A DNA stretch of 64,000 nt from Nicotiana tabacum (GCF_000715075.1 NC_134087.1:111267161-111331160), one strand, 5' to 3'. Shown: positions 35,543-47,877, numbered from the stretch's first letter. Numbers and translations are program-made. The notes: generated by a model not told the origin, from the letters alone.

Positions 35543-35734
35543 TGGTAGATACAAAAGCAGCCCATGCTGTAAGCACGAAGTACCGTACTGCTCCGCACAT
35601 GAATATAGTTTCTTTCAGAATTTATTTTATATTTTATGATGCGTTCAGTGTAAATCCTTTTTAATACGTCGGCTCACTAAAGCAGTTCGGTATTTTTAAA
35701 TTTGGAAATAATTCAATTTTAAACTCTTTTATTT

Positions 35735-35901
35735 TACTCATTTACCCTAATGAGAAGCTTTTATAGCAACACAAACGTCATGACCCCACAAACTTTTTAC
35801 CCCTTAAACTTTAAGATTACAAGTTTTAAAAGTCTTCTTCTTTTTTCTTAAACTTCGTGCCGAGTCAAACTACCTCATTTAATATGAAACGGAAAGAGTA
35901 C
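35735..35901. mobile_element. Stowaway-like MITE, partial
   Basis: Carries TGCCGAGTCAAACTACCTCA and the end AAACGGAAAGAGTA, matching in reverse orientation the family seen at 16645-16894. The opposite terminus is not identifiable. Confidence 0.55.
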
Positions 35902-36412
35902 TTACTTTACTACCATAATTCTCGACCTCCATAATTTTCTATTAAGGGTTATGTTCTTTGTCAGCTCAAGATGAGCCAAAATAGGAAAAGAATGTATATT
36001 AAATGGATTATCTCTGCGCATAGAGTAGAGTCATGTCATACTTCCAATGTGAGAACCGAGAAATAGTAATCTTAGGTTGGCAGAGACTTCAAAGAGAAGA
36101 CCACAATTACGTAGAAATGGATAAATTTCATCGCGGTCTAGCCGATTGACACTTTTTATGACGTTACTATTTGAAGAGTTAGATTTTCTCACTGATTTTT
36201 TTCCCAAATATTTTCAAGTTTTTTAAAAAAATGATAATCTGGAGTACTTTAGCTTAAGAAATTGTACTAACTCATTTCACAAAATTTAAGTCAATATTTA
36301 ATTTTAGGCTGAAAATTAGATGTTTTGACTTTTGTACCATAAATTCCATCATTCCTTCTAAAACAAAGAGAATTTTATATTTATTTTTTATTTAAGTTAG
36401 CTGACACCAATA

Positions 36413-36439
36413 TTAATAGTAGTAATAATAATAATAATA

Positions 36440-36485
<46 letters not shown>
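36413..36485 (+). repeat. (TAA)n microsatellite
   Basis: About 24 trinucleotide units with TAG interruptions near the start. Confidence 0.95.
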
Positions 36486-36487
<2 letters not shown>

Positions 36488-37170
36488 GGGTCTATCCTAT
36501 AGATAGAACTTATCTTCTAGAAATCAAGAAATTTGAGAAATTAGAGTCCTTTCGTTCATGACGAAGATTTGGTTGCAAATGTGTGGACCTAATGCTCCAA
36601 AATACAATGATCAAGTTGAAGGTGGCGCACTATCATGTATACTAATAATTACTACTACATGTGAGACATGTTTTAAACAGACTAGTGTTGATTAAAATAT
36701 CTGTGTGTATTCGAGATCTTTCTTAAAATTAACTTTCCTCTGAATGGAAAAAGAAGAGGAATACAGATGACAATTAATCAAATGATTAACGAGTTTAAAT
36801 GCATCAACAAGTCGCAAATTGGGATTATAGTAGGCAGATGTGCGTGTCTATCAGTCCATGTTTGAGCTATCCCAGACATCATTCACACATAATTTCATAC
36901 TTTATGAGGAAAATAAATAGTTAGAAAAATCAACAAGTACTCTAACATAGTTCTAGGTTTATATTTGTGCTACATTATTAACTGCAAATGCAAGACAGAG
37001 ATCAACTAAAGTGTTTAGTATTTGCACACTGACCCTGTAAGTGTTATCAACTATGATTAGTTGATAAAATTTATTAAAAAAAATATATTATGCATGTATT
37101 GATTTGATATATATAATGCGAGTGAATTTTATTACACTGTCCATAAATAGCTTGACTAGTGATACCATAT

Positions 37171-37374
37171 AGGAGCGGAGCTAGAGTACTCAATATGGGT
37201 TCGATTGAACCTGATAGTTTTTGTTAAGACTTTATATTTTTATTAAATATACATAAATATTTAACTGGAACCAATAAACAAATCAAACTATGAATTTGAT
37301 GCTTCAAATATTAAAGTCCACACCATACGTTTGTGTCGGCGGTGCTCCTCCCTTGGTCAACTAGCTCTGCTTTA
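37171..37374. mobile_element. MITE remnant
   Basis: Left AGGAGCGGAGCTAG and right CTAGCTCTGCTTTA are imperfect inverted termini around about 200 bp of AT-rich sequence, like small Solanaceae MITEs. Confidence 0.5.
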
Positions 37375-37693
37375 CGGTGACTTTCAGGTAGCCGCCAATA
37401 AGTAAGGCACTAAAATTGGATCCTGCATATGTCTACAGCTCCCATGCTTCCATATGCAAGACCATTTCATCGTCAACTGCTTCATTACCAAACTCGTGTG
37501 CTTTTCTTTGCTTAAATCCAGTGTACGAGGAACTTCCTTGTCTATCTCATTTTGGTTCGATGACAAGTGTGATGAACATAAAATAAACCGAAAAGGGCTA
37601 TAAGTACTTCTATCTTATTCTAAATGGTTTGCTATGATGCTCTGTCCACCTATTGATCTAAAAATATTTCCATCGTTATTTCTATTGCTAACA

Positions 37694-38119
37694 ACTTATT
37701 TGAATGGTTGTTACCTATTGTATTGTATCGTATTGTTACTTTAAATATAATATTTGTATTGATTGTTACTTAAATTTTATTGTATTATATCGTTAAATCC
37801 GTCGTTACGTGCCACTTTATGTAACAACCGATGTGGTGTGGTCGCGTCATTACCTTGTCTTTTTCTCTCAATCTCACCCTTCATTATTATTAAATAATTT
37901 TATTTTATCATTTACCCTACCTTTTTATATACCGTATCATAATCTTTCTTTATAATATTGCAAGTTTATTCATCATATTATTGGTGCGTGATACCATGAA
38001 ATGATGGCAAAACGATACAATCCATCCAAACATTGTATTCATCGAATGATATAGTACAATACAATACAGTACGATACGATACATTATGAAACGATATGTA
38101 ACAACCATCAAAACAAGCT
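37694..38119. mobile_element. MITE with long imperfect inverted ends
   Basis: Left ACTTATTTGAATGGTTGTTA continuing into a TATTGTATCGTATTG tract; the right end carries the reverse complement (ACGATACGATACA ... GTAACAACCATCAAAACAAG). The terminal inverted repeats reach 40-50 bp. No coding capacity. Confidence 0.7.
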
Positions 38120-38368
38120 GTAAAAATATCCCTCGATTTAACGGCAATAGATGTGGGGCTGAATTTTAATGTGTTAGCATTTTATTAGGCCACGTGGCTC
38201 TTGATTTCACTTCATCAATATGGGTATCATAAACCCACTTTTTTTTACCCGCCCTATTTGTTTGACCAGCTCAATTTCTTTTTCTTTTTCTTCCTTATCA
38301 CCCATCCCACCCACCTAACCCCCCCTCCCCAAACTTCTTCTTCTTCCAGTCTTGAAAGAAAATCAACA

Positions 38369-38617
38369 ATGGCAGTTTCCTCTAACTCACTCTCCTTTTC
38401 TATTGTTTTCAATTCACTCCTCTCATTTTTCACTTCACAAACTATCACCTGGCACCACCCCACTGCAATCCCTCCTATCCTAAATCCGCCACCTTACCCT
38501 TTTCTCCTACTAAAAAACCAGCCCTCAAAATATACCTTTTTTACCCAAAAACAACCGCGAAACCACAGGAAATTTTTTCGAGCAGTCATAAAAATGCAGC
38601 TGGACGCCAATGTGTAG
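38369..38617 (+). CDS. Hypothetical 82-residue ORF
   Basis: ATG 38369 sits in AACAATGG, a good plant start context, after a CT-rich stretch resembling a 5' UTR. The product is MAVSSNSLSFSIVFNSLLSF and onward, Ser/Pro/His-rich with a basic C-terminus, and could be a transit-peptide-like first exon. I recognise no family and see no following exon. It may be a gene fragment or chance. Confidence 0.3.
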   Translation: MAVSSNSLSFSIVFNSLLSFFTSQTITWHHPTAIPPILNPPPYPFLLLKNQPSKYTFFTQKQPRNHRKFFRAVIKMQLDANV

Positions 38618-38639
38618 CAGCTCCGAAACACCATCTCGT

Positions 38640-39690
38640 TTAAGCCATCTAAGCCACCCATTTTCCTTCATATCTCAATCTTCTAAAACCCTAAAAAATA
38701 ATCATTAGAGCAGCTCCATAACCATCACGAAAGCTAGCCAGTTTCCTCCCGCGAAACACCCACCACACTGCTAAAAAAATACACCACCACCAAGGCCAAA
38801 CGCCTCGACTTTCTTCAAAACAAGATCTGAAAATCAACTTTCTTCACCACCAATCGATAATTTTTGAGTTGGTGTTCAAGGAGTCAATTTACGTGAGGTT
38901 TCTGGCGAGACTTTTGGTTTGTGGTTTATGTGTAGTCCCGTCCAGTCAATGAGGAAGAAAGAGAAGAAAAAAATAAAAAAATAATAATTATTAGATAATG
39001 AAGCGGGTCAAACAATGGTGCGAGTCAAAGAAATAAAGCGGATTTATCATACCGAAAAATGGGACGGGTCGATATTTGGGGCGGGTTATAATTGATATGG
39101 ACCAAATGACCACGTGTTCCAATCATATCGTGACAACAAATTAAAAGATGGGACCACAGATGACTCTGTTCGTCGGGGGTAGTTTTAGACCGAAAGATAA
39201 TGTTAGGTGTATTTTTGGACCATAGGTGGACAGAGCGCGATAGTAAACCATTTAGAATAAGATAAGGGTATTTTTAGCCCTTTTCATAAAATAAATTCAA
39301 TCGAATATATATTATGAATATTTCTAGTTTCTTATCTTCTTTTCTTTTTATTAATTAATCACAGGTTACCTTGGCGTTTTTAATATAAAAATAAATAAAT
39401 TTTGGACTTAAATCAATTCTGTTAACGAGTTTGTCAAGTGAAAATATCTCAAAATAATATACTAAAACGACAACATATTCTTTCAATTAATGTAAAAAGT
39501 AAAATTAACTGTCATTGTTCTGCATTGCAAGAAGTCGGTCAATTCATACAAATTGCGACGAAAAAAAAGTGACGAACATACTTGTTTGACCAAAAAATAT
39601 AGATCTTGGTTCAACTAATTAAATTTATATAAATGAGGGTTAATCTTAGCTAATAATAATATCCTAAAGACGGAGTTCTCAAAAGTGCAA
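38640..39690. other. Intergenic, no gene seen
   Basis: AT-rich sequence with no ORF above background; 38700-38850 is C-rich and reads like a UTR. Confidence 0.4.
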
Positions 39691-40160
39691 TAAATGCTAC
39701 GTAGATATCTTTTTACAGCAGCGAAAGCATACATTCAATACTCAAGAAATCAAAGGCAATAATATAGCATTAAATATTCATGAATAACAATGAATGACAT
39801 TTTAAGTAACTAGAATAAACGAGTTACCCAAGAAAGGATGGAATCAGTGAATGTTCTTTCTGACAATGATGAGTGATGAACAATCCTTTGAATATTTGAG
39901 TAATTCTCGGATCCGGTGAAAAAGTGTAGATAAGAATCTTAGTGAAAAGGTGATGCTTGTGTGCTTGCAATGAAATCCGATTCTCTCTCTCTAAAGTGAA
40001 AGTGTATTTTACAAATGAATATCACATGTTCCCTATCATTGTTTCTTTTTCTATTCATAAGGAACATGTTCCTAAAAACTCTAATAGTACAAGTGTAGAG
40101 AATAACCACTAGAATATTCTCTTTAATGTCCTATCTTGAAACTAGCCGTTATAAATCTAT
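39690..40160 (-). mobile_element. Probable 3' LTR of element D
   Basis: Located where the 3' LTR is expected, between intergenic sequence and the antisense ORF. Its minus strand has a CT/GA repeat and TCACCGGATCCGAGAATTAC, plausible LTR R/U5 content. No second copy is in the window and no exact ends are visible. Confidence 0.35.
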
Positions 40161-40439
40161 TAAAAGTACTTGACTCCGGCCTTGATCCTTGTTGCCTCCT
40201 CGACTTCATCCCTCATTAACTTCTTCTTTGTCAGGATCGAGGATGTCGTGGCCAACGTCAACGGCTTCCCGAAGCTTGGAACTACACTCGTGACTGCCCT
40301 GTTTCCTTCTACTTTTACTTTTGATTCTGAACTTTGATTGATGATGATTTTTTCCCTTTTGTAGCCAACAATCAACCTCCTTCTCTGGCCTCTCATATTT
40401 CTGATTAGGTTGAGTGACTCCTTCCTAACATCGTAAGGA

Positions 40440-42204
40440 TCCATGATTGGCCATGTTTTTTCAAGAAATTCGGGCCTACTCTCTCTTCAACTGGTAATTT
40501 TCTTTCTTTGATCGTGGCCACTACCTCTCCTATTATATGCGGATTTATTTTGCTGACTTAGTACTGTTTTTTTCTCAGGCAGGGGTTCTCGGAGGAGTCG
40601 GGCACCAGTGCCTTCTTTCTGTAAGGTGGCTACTGCCTCCTCGACTTCGGCTCCTTTTACGGCTACCGCATCTTCCATTCTGATCTCGATCTCGACTACC
40701 ATAACTCGGGAGCATGTCGCTGTTCCTTCTGCGGCTCCTATCTCCCAACTTTATTCGCTAATTGATAAGGAAGATGTCTCGCCTAAAGGCAGTGGTTTTA
40801 TGCCTCATAAGAGGAGCGCCGTGGACATCGGGGGAGAGAGACTGGCAGTCATCGACGTAGGCGATTGTGGCCTTGTTCTTCGAGAAACGGCCATAGTGAA
40901 TATCGGGGAGAGCCTAGAGATAAGTCCCGAGGCCCCATTCTTGGAGGATACGAGTATGCATCTTGTGGGGGACACGGACGTGCCTTCTTTGACTGATGAT
41001 AGAAGAAAAGTCGTCGTTGAGGAGGATGTTGGATCTGACTCTGACATGGTTGTAGACGATTTGAGGATGATCGACAAGGAGTTTACTCAACTTGAAGTGA
41101 GGTTGGAAGGGGGTTTAAGGACTATTGCGATCTCGATGGATCGTAATCTTCTTGTGGACACCAAGAAGATTATCCCCTTCCTTGTCGCTCTTTGTTCTGA
41201 AGTTGAGGGTACGACCCTCAAGACTATAGATGACATCGCCCTGTCAAATAATATTGTTGGTCTAGCCCTTTGGGTAAGTACATTTGCTATGCATCATTTT
41301 CCTTAGGTTTTGTTCTTTTGTAGGCTCTAACTTCCTCCATTCATTTTGTAGATAGTCGTGTTAGAGATTAAAAGTGCTCGTAGGGAGTAGAGACGTAAAG
41401 ATATCTATGTGAAGTTGAAGGAAAAGTACTTCAGATGCCCTGAGAAGTACCAGGAGATTTGATGTCGGCTTCATGAAGGCGGCAATGTGGCCAATTGAGG
41501 GAGGACTTGAAGGTGAAAGATTAGGAGCTAGTACGGGTAGTGGGGAAGTGCATCGTCCTGGAAGGGACGTTAAGGAGAAAAGAGGAAGAGCTCGAGCTTA
41601 GAAGGGGGTTGAATCCCAGTGCAGTGATCTTCAAGTTCAGGTAGTCTTGCTACGAGGACAGCTTGAGGAATGTCAATTTAGGGCGGAGGCTCTTAGTGGC
41701 GAGGTCACTGAGAAGCAATGTGAGCTAGAGAAGGTTGAGTATGCACGATTTGAGGATTTGAGAAAGGTTGAGTCCATTGAGGTGGTGATCTGGACTCTCC
41801 GTTCTGAGCGAGAAAATGATTTGACGACGGCATGGCTTAAAGAAGAGCGGCTCGATGAAAGGATTGGGGAGTTAGATAAAGATACCTCTGACCTTTATGA
41901 TCGAGTTGCTGCTATGGAGGCCGAGAAGGCCAAAGTTCTTGATCGTCCCTCTTCATATGCAACTTCTGGATTTCCCAACATTCCTTGTGATTTGTACAAG
42001 GAGTGGATTCATGCCGAAGCCCTGCTGGATGTGCTTTGTGAGTTGCATGTAACAAGCTCCATTTCTGTTGCAGACTTTGAGGGTGCTCGTGCCAAAGCTC
42101 GCGAGGCTCGGATTGCGTGTGGTTATGATCCGGATACTCCTCGTCCTAGTAAGGAAGATGAGGGCGATGAGGATGCTATAAATTGCCTCGAGGCCGAGGC
42201 CTAG
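40440..42204 (+). pseudogene. Element D antisense extra ORF with intron
   Basis: Runs opposite to element D gag-pol. Open segments are 40608-41306 (Ser/Thr-rich then acidic, with IDKEFTQLEVRLEGGLRTI) and 41647-42204, a strongly charged coiled-coil segment (GELDKDTSDLYDRVAAMEAE) ending in an acidic tail. A GT...AG intron fits at 41274-41350. It resembles the C-terminal half of the antisense ORF of element C; the N-terminal domain with MIEWVTFFNERF is missing here. Frameshifts near 41480-41640 break it. The function is not known. Confidence 0.6.
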
Positions 42205-42489
42205 TATGATTTCGTATGCCCTCCATTTGATTGCCTCTGAAAGTCGTAATGGCGATGACCAGTAGTTTTCTTTTTGAATTTTTGTGTATTTTTGCCGGCA
42301 TCTTCACAAGCCTTTGTAAATAGGTTAAGTGTGAAATATAAGTTATTTTTTGCATCTTCTTCCATTCCTTTTTTGGCACTTGTATATATTTTTTGCTCTT
42401 TGTTGTTTGCTCGTGTCGCTCTTATACTTCTTATAGTTGTTATCTTTTAGCTGGTCGTGGCCTTGGAGCCGAATATTTATAGGTCATGT

Positions 42490-43035
42490 GCATTTCTTTG
42501 TTGAGATATGGCCGAGGTCCAATAGGTGTTTGTTCGAGTGAGGTCGAACATAACCTTTCATTAAATTGCAGCTGAGGGCCGATAGGTGTTTGTTCGAGCT
42601 TAGTCAAACATAACCTTTTGCTAAGTCATGGCCGAGGCCCGGTAGGTTTTGTTCGAGCTTTGTCGAACATATCCTTTCGTGAAGTCGCGACCGAGGGTCG
42701 GTAGGTGTTTGTTCGAGCTTCGTCGAACATAAACTTTTGTGAAGTTGCGGCCAAGGGCCGGTAGGTATTTGTTCGAGCTTAGTCGTACATAACCTTTCTT
42801 TAAGTCACGACTGAGGGTTAGTAGGTGTTTGTTCGAGCTTAGTCGAACATAATCTTTCATTAAGTCGCGGTCGGGGAACAGTATGTGTTTGTTCGAGCTT
42901 AGTCGAACATAACCTTTTATTAAGTCGCGACCGAGGGCCGATATGCATTTGTTCGAACGAGGTCGAACATAACCTTTCATTAATTCGCGGTTGAGGGCCG
43001 GTAGGTTTTGTTCGAGCGAGATCAAACATAACCTT
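42490..43035 (-). repeat. 60-bp minisatellite (about nine copies)
   Basis: Successive 59-61 bp units carrying TTGTTCGAGCTTAGTCGAAC and CCGAGGGCCGGTAGGT. Each unit has two short dyads: GTTCGA...TCGAAC and CCGA...TCGG/CCGG. Unit ages vary, with scattered substitutions. Confidence 0.9.
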
Positions 43036-43299
43036 AATAGAAAAATGGTGTCTGATAAATGTAAGTTTTTTATTGCTTTGACATTGTTGCTTTGGTTACA
43101 TACTTGGAGAAAATTATAGATTTTGGGTGTTGGTTGGCGTTCCAGTCCCAGTCCCAATCTACCTTGTCCCTTAATTGGTTGACTTGGAGAGTATTGAGAA
43201 GTCGAGCAGTGAAATAGTAATAACGATCCTACCTTCAAGAACTTCGACTCGAAGTGTTCCCTTCGTCGCCTCGTTAAAAATTGTTAAAATAGCATGGGC

Positions 43300-43779
43300 T
43301 AGCGAGTTTTCAAAAATAGCCAGCATTTGCAAAGTCATTAAAAATAGCCACTATTTTGCTACAACAGGGACCGGTCCAGCATAATATATTGGAGATCGGT
43401 GCACCTGTATATGTACTGCCAGCATATTATGCTGGAACTCCAACATGCAGAAAGTTCCAGCATAATATACTGGAGATTGGAGCACCTGTGTATGAACTTC
43501 TAGCATATTATATTGGGCCGGTATATTATACTAGAACTCCAGTATATTATGCTGGAGTTCCAATATACTTATGCTGGAACTCCATTATAATATGTTGGAG
43601 TTCCAGTATACTTATGCTGGAGCTCCAGTATATTATGCTGGAGTATTTTCCGGATTTTGAACAGTATTTTCATTCAGATTTATCTTTATATGAAAAGTGG
43701 CTAAATTTCGATTACTTTTAAAACTGTGGCTATTTTTGAATGACACTTGTAAATCTGGCTATTTTTTAATTTCTCCCAT
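43300..43779. mobile_element. MITE with internal palindromic repeats
   Basis: Inverted termini: left AAAAATAGCCAGCATTTG and AAAAATAGCCAC; right GTGGCTATTTTTGAATGAC and CTGGCTATTTTTTAATT. The centre (43376-43645) is built of repeated units around TATTATGCTGGAGTTCCA in both orientations. Confidence 0.7.
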
Positions 43780-43927
43780 AAAAATCTCCTTAAGAAAACC
43801 CAAATGGTGTAAAACTCAAGTGAGGGAAAAAGAGTACGACTTGGGAGACGCTTTTTCTCTTAGAAGTTTAAGTATTTGAGGTGGCTGATGTTCTTTTTGT
43901 TTGGTAGTAGCTTTTTTTCCACTGTCT

Positions 43928-44940
43928 CTAGTTGGAATGAACCTTTGTTCGCTTTGGTTGTGTTTTTGTATGGACGTCCCAATTCGTTCCCAGCTTGCCT
44001 TCCTGGAGGTCTTTGCTCGCTTGAGTTTTGGCTTTTAGTACGTAGTCCCTGACTTTAAGCAGCCGAACCTTTGCTTTCTTATTGTGATAGCATTCTAATT
44101 GTTGTTTTTCGGCGACCATTCTTATGTACGCCATATCTCTTCGTTAGTCGATTTTGTCGAGTTCCTACCTTCTTCTCTTATCGTTACTTGTGCCACTTTT
44201 GTGGGAGTACCTTAGACTGAGTTCTCGAACCTCGACCAATATTACTGCCTCGGTCCCAGAGACCAAATAGTAGGGCTTCTCTCATATGCTCATATTCGGA
44301 GTTGTTCAGTAGGCCCATAATACTTCTGGTAGTAATTCTAGCTATAGTCCCTTGGTGTCTTCCAGCTTTTTCTTCCTGATGTTTACTATGGACTTATTGA
44401 AGGTTTTTCTTGTCCATTACACACTGGGTGATATGGGGTTGAGAGTATCCTCTTAAAATGCCATTTCTCGAAGAACTCGGCGGTTTTTTTCCTGTGAACT
44501 AGGGTCCGTTGTCACAACTGATTTCCTTGGTTATGCCAAATTGACAGATGATGTTTCTCCATATAAAGATGAATACCTCTTGTTCCCATATTTGGGAGAA
44601 TGCTCATGCTTCCACCCATTTAGAGAATTAGTCATTTAAAACCAAAAGGAATCGTATATTACCTCACCCTGCTGGGAGGGGGCCTACGATATCCATTCAA
44701 TTTAATGAACGTCCAAGGGGAGGTGACTGAGTGGAGGTGTTCGCTTGCTTGGTGAGTAATTGGGGTGTAATTTTGGAATTTCTCACATTTCCTTACGAAG
44801 TCTGCAACGTCCTTTTTCATGCCGGAGTGAGCACCACAATGGCCTTTATGGACTTCTTCGAGGACGCGCTGGGTTTGGTTCAGACCCAAACATTTTTCCG
44901 GAGGGCCGCCATATGTCCTCTTGTATAGGTCACTAAGGAG
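43928..44940 (-). pseudogene. Element D integrase, decayed
   Basis: The N-terminal zinc-finger-like part (VLEEVHKGHCGAHSG and FVRKCEKF, 44889-44780) is clear. The catalytic core is poorly preserved: where the first Asp should be (GMDIVGP) the frame reads KLNGYRRPPP. The C-terminal part, DMAYIRMVAEKQQLECYHNK and LKAKTQASKDLQEGKLGTNW (about 44137-43960), ends it. Many stops; no longer active. Confidence 0.7.
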
Positions 44941-45129
44941 GAGACTTTATCTGGCCGCGTGCATTCTTAGTTTCTTGGCTCTTTTTTTTGTCACTTGGGA
45001 GTATTCCGTCCTGCAAATATGCAATGGTTTTTATCTCGATTTGGTCTAGTGATGAGTTGAGGAGATGGACTGCCCTTTTATCTCTGGTTGTGATGCTTTT
45101 GGTAAATGCAACCAGTTTGGCAAGACCAT

Positions 45130-47030
45130 CTGCTTCGGAGTTCTACGCTCGTGGGATCTGATAGAGCTGACATTCGTCGAACTCAGGCAATAGCTTTCAT
45201 AGTTCAGTTTGGTATTTTTGCAACCTTTGTTCCTTGATTTGGAAAGTCCCCATGACTTGGTTGACTATGAGTTGGGAGTCACTCCGGAGTTTCAAACGTT
45301 TCGTCCCATACTTGAGTGCTAGCCTTAACCCTGAAATTACGGCCTCATACTTGGCCTTATTATTAGTCATATTCGGGAACCTTATGGACTGGCGAATTAC
45401 TTCCTTTGTAGGAAACTCGAGTACGAGTCTCAGTCCGGACCCTGATGCATTGGATGCGCCATCGGTGTATAGGAACCCAAGGTCTTATGTTTGGAGGGAA
45501 GCTTGGATGGCTTCCCTTTTGACTTCAGGCATTATTTTTGCACTGAAGTCAGTAACAAAGTCGATGAGCATTTGTGACTTTATCGTCGTTCATGGCTGGT
45601 ATATGATATCATGCTCGCTTAGCTCAATGGCCCATTTGTCTAGCCTCCCTAATAGCTCGAGTTTATGCAAAATGCTCATCAGGGGAAATGTTGTGACGAT
45701 TGAGATAGGGTGGCATTTTAAATAGGGTCTAAGCTTTTGTGAAGCTATGACCAAGGCCAGAGCCAATTTTTCGCGGTGCGGGTACCTCGTCTCTGCGTCA
45801 ACGAGTGTTTTGCTAATATAATAGATAGGATATTATGTACCTTTATTTTTGCGGATCTAGACTGCGCTTACCTCTACCTTGGAGACAACTAGATAGACGA
45901 GGAGTTGCTCCCCCGGTTTGGGTTTTGAAAGTAGGGGTGATGATGATACGTATGCCTTCAGTTCTAGTAGAGCCTGGATGAACTCGGGAGCCTATCCGAG
46001 GCTGTTATCCTTCTTGAATACACCAAATAATTTGTGGCATTTATCCGACGACCGCGAGATGAACCTTGATAGGGCAAGGATTCGACCACTCAACCTTTGG
46101 ACTTGATTTTTGTGGTTAAGAGTTCCGGTATCCCCTCAATAGCTTTGATTTGGTCCGGGTTGACCTCGATCCCTCACTACGACATTAGAAAACCCAAGAA
46201 CTTTCCCTAGGCTACGCCAACTGTGCATTTCCCTAGGTTCAGTTTCATTCTGTAACATCTCAGTATGTCGAAAGTTTCTTTCAAATGATCGATGTGATCC
46301 TCTTCCATTTTAGACTTGACCAACATGTCGTCTGTATATAACTCCATGGTCTTACCGATCTGGTCTTTGAATATCTTTGTTATTAATATTTTATAAGTAG
46401 CCCCCATATTCTTTAGTCCAAACAGCATGACCCTATAGAATTACGTTCCTTAGTGGGTGATGAACGTGTTCTTCTCTTGATATTCTTCCTCTATAAGATT
46501 TTGGATATAGCCTGAGTAAGCATCCAAGAAACTCAATAGTTCGTGCCCGGCTGTTGCACCGATGAGTTAGTCGATATAGGGTAATGGGAACGGACATGCT
46601 TTGTTCAAGTCTGTGAAATCTACACACATCCGCCATTTACCATTTTTCTTTTGGACTATCACTACGTTGGCGATCCACTTGGGGTACTTCGACTCCCTGA
46701 TGGAGCCGTTCTCTAACAATTTTTCCACCTCCTCGTGAACTACATCGTTGATGACAGAGTTGAATTTATGCCTGACATGTCTTATTAGGGGAGGGGGTGG
46801 AATAGGTTGACGTTTAATTTGTGTGTGGCGATTTCTTTTGAGATGCCCAACATATCTACATGGCTGAAAGTAAACAAATCTGCATTAGCTATTAAGAATT
46901 GACTGAATTTACTTGGTTCTCGGAGTTTGTAGCCGATATAGGCCTTCTTGCTATGGTCGTTGAGGTCCAATTGAATGGGGTCAAGGTGTTCTATGGTCGT
47001 ACCTATAGTCTCAATTATGTCGCGATCCAT
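45130..47030 (-). pseudogene. Element D reverse transcriptase and dual RNase H
   Basis: The N-terminal linker (IETIGTTIEHLDPIQLDLND, 47030) leads to RT fragments. The catalytic motif reads YTDDMLVKS (about 46343-46317) instead of YVDD. A first RNase H/connection follows (about 45830-45600), then a Tat-type second RNase H with LYTDGASNASGSG, NNKAEYEA and RSDSQLIVNQV, so its D-E-D catalytic residues are all still present. Stops interrupt several segments. Confidence 0.75.
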
Positions 47031-47068
47031 GATGATGTCCCCAGTCTCTTCTTGCTTCGACCTAGACC

Positions 47069-47620
47069 CTATTGATTGCTATACCTCTTTTTCTTTGTTA
47101 TTTTTCTGTTGGGTGGTCGTGCTGTCCAAGGCAATGTGGTAGCATTCCCGAATATACGTTGTTTCTTACGTATGCTGAATATTCCCCATGGCGTTGGGAA
47201 TTTAATTACTTGGTATAGGCTGGAGGGGATGTCTCTCATGGGATATATCCATGGTCGTCCCACTATAGCGTTGTACGTAGTAGCCTGGTCTATGATGTGG
47301 AATGTCGTCTCCAGAGTCATGCAACTAGCCATGACGAGGAGTGTAATTTCCCCGGATGTCCGCTATACTGCATTATTAAAACCGGTTAGCGTGATGCGGC
47401 GAGACACTATCCTATCCTCGAGTCTCATTTGGGTAAGGACTCGAGGATGGATAATTCATGTGCCACTTCCTTCGTCTACCATGATGCGTTTGACATCGGT
47501 ATCTAAAATGCATAAAGTAATAACAAGGGCATCATTATGAGGAAAAGTCAAACTGTCGGCATCCGACTCGTCGAAGATGATACTTTCTTTGAGTCTGTCA
47601 TACCGTTCATGGGTGATAGA
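47069..47620 (-). pseudogene. Element D aspartic protease
   Basis: Active-site stretch KRIMVDEGSGTCIIHPRVL (Asp-Glu-Gly-Ser, about 47485-47430), with the following beta-strand part and YNAIVGRPWIY (about 47277-47245). Upstream FPHNDALVITLCILDTDVKR matches the Tat-lineage protease N-terminus. One in-frame stop near 47370 (INT..NAV*RTSG) breaks it. It would process gag-pol. Confidence 0.7.
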
Positions 47621-47877
47621 CCGCTTGAGCTTGTGAGTGGTGGGCGGTTACAAACTTATCAGCCATTTCCTTGAATGTTTCAATTGAGCGGGTCGGTAGC
47701 TGTGAATACCATGTTAATGCCCCTCCTGTAAGGGTTTCACCAAACTTCTTTAGCAAAATAGAGGACACTTACTCTTTGGAAAGGTCATTTCCTGTCACGG
47801 CGGTGACATAGTGGGCCACATGATCCTTAGGATCGTTCGTTCCGTCGTATATCCTAAGGTACGGCGAAATTTGAAGT
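47621..47877 (-). pseudogene. Element D gag fragment, cut by element E
   Basis: C-terminal capsid remnant: LQISPYLRIYDGTNDPKDHV, then GNDLSKE, LLKKFGETLTGGALTWYSQL and IETFKEMADKFVTAH. One stop after KE. The reading frame ends abruptly where the element E LTR begins (47878). Confidence 0.75.

Larger units (their letters stand above)
39690..47877 (-). mobile_element. Element D: Tat-lineage Ty3/gypsy, split by E
   Basis: Minus-strand element: gag C-terminal part (47877-47621), protease, RT, two RNase H modules, integrase remnant, then (in the 3' direction, leftwards) a MITE insertion, a 60-bp minisatellite and an antisense ORF (plus strand 40440-42204), ending in a probable 3' LTR. The upstream gag half, PBS and 5' LTR must lie to the right of element F. 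The layout parallels element C. Confidence 0.75.

Noticed and set aside
42490..43035. CRISPR array
   Set aside because: Units are contiguous with no unique spacers, and the sequence is a plant retrotransposon.
42621..43238. Minus-strand 205-codon ORF with repeated SSNKHLPTLGRD-type units
   Set aside because: It is the translation of the 60-bp minisatellite, whose period is a multiple of three, not a gene.
43356..43721. Plus-strand 121-codon ORF rich in Tyr
   Set aside because: Lies entirely in the palindromic core of a MITE.
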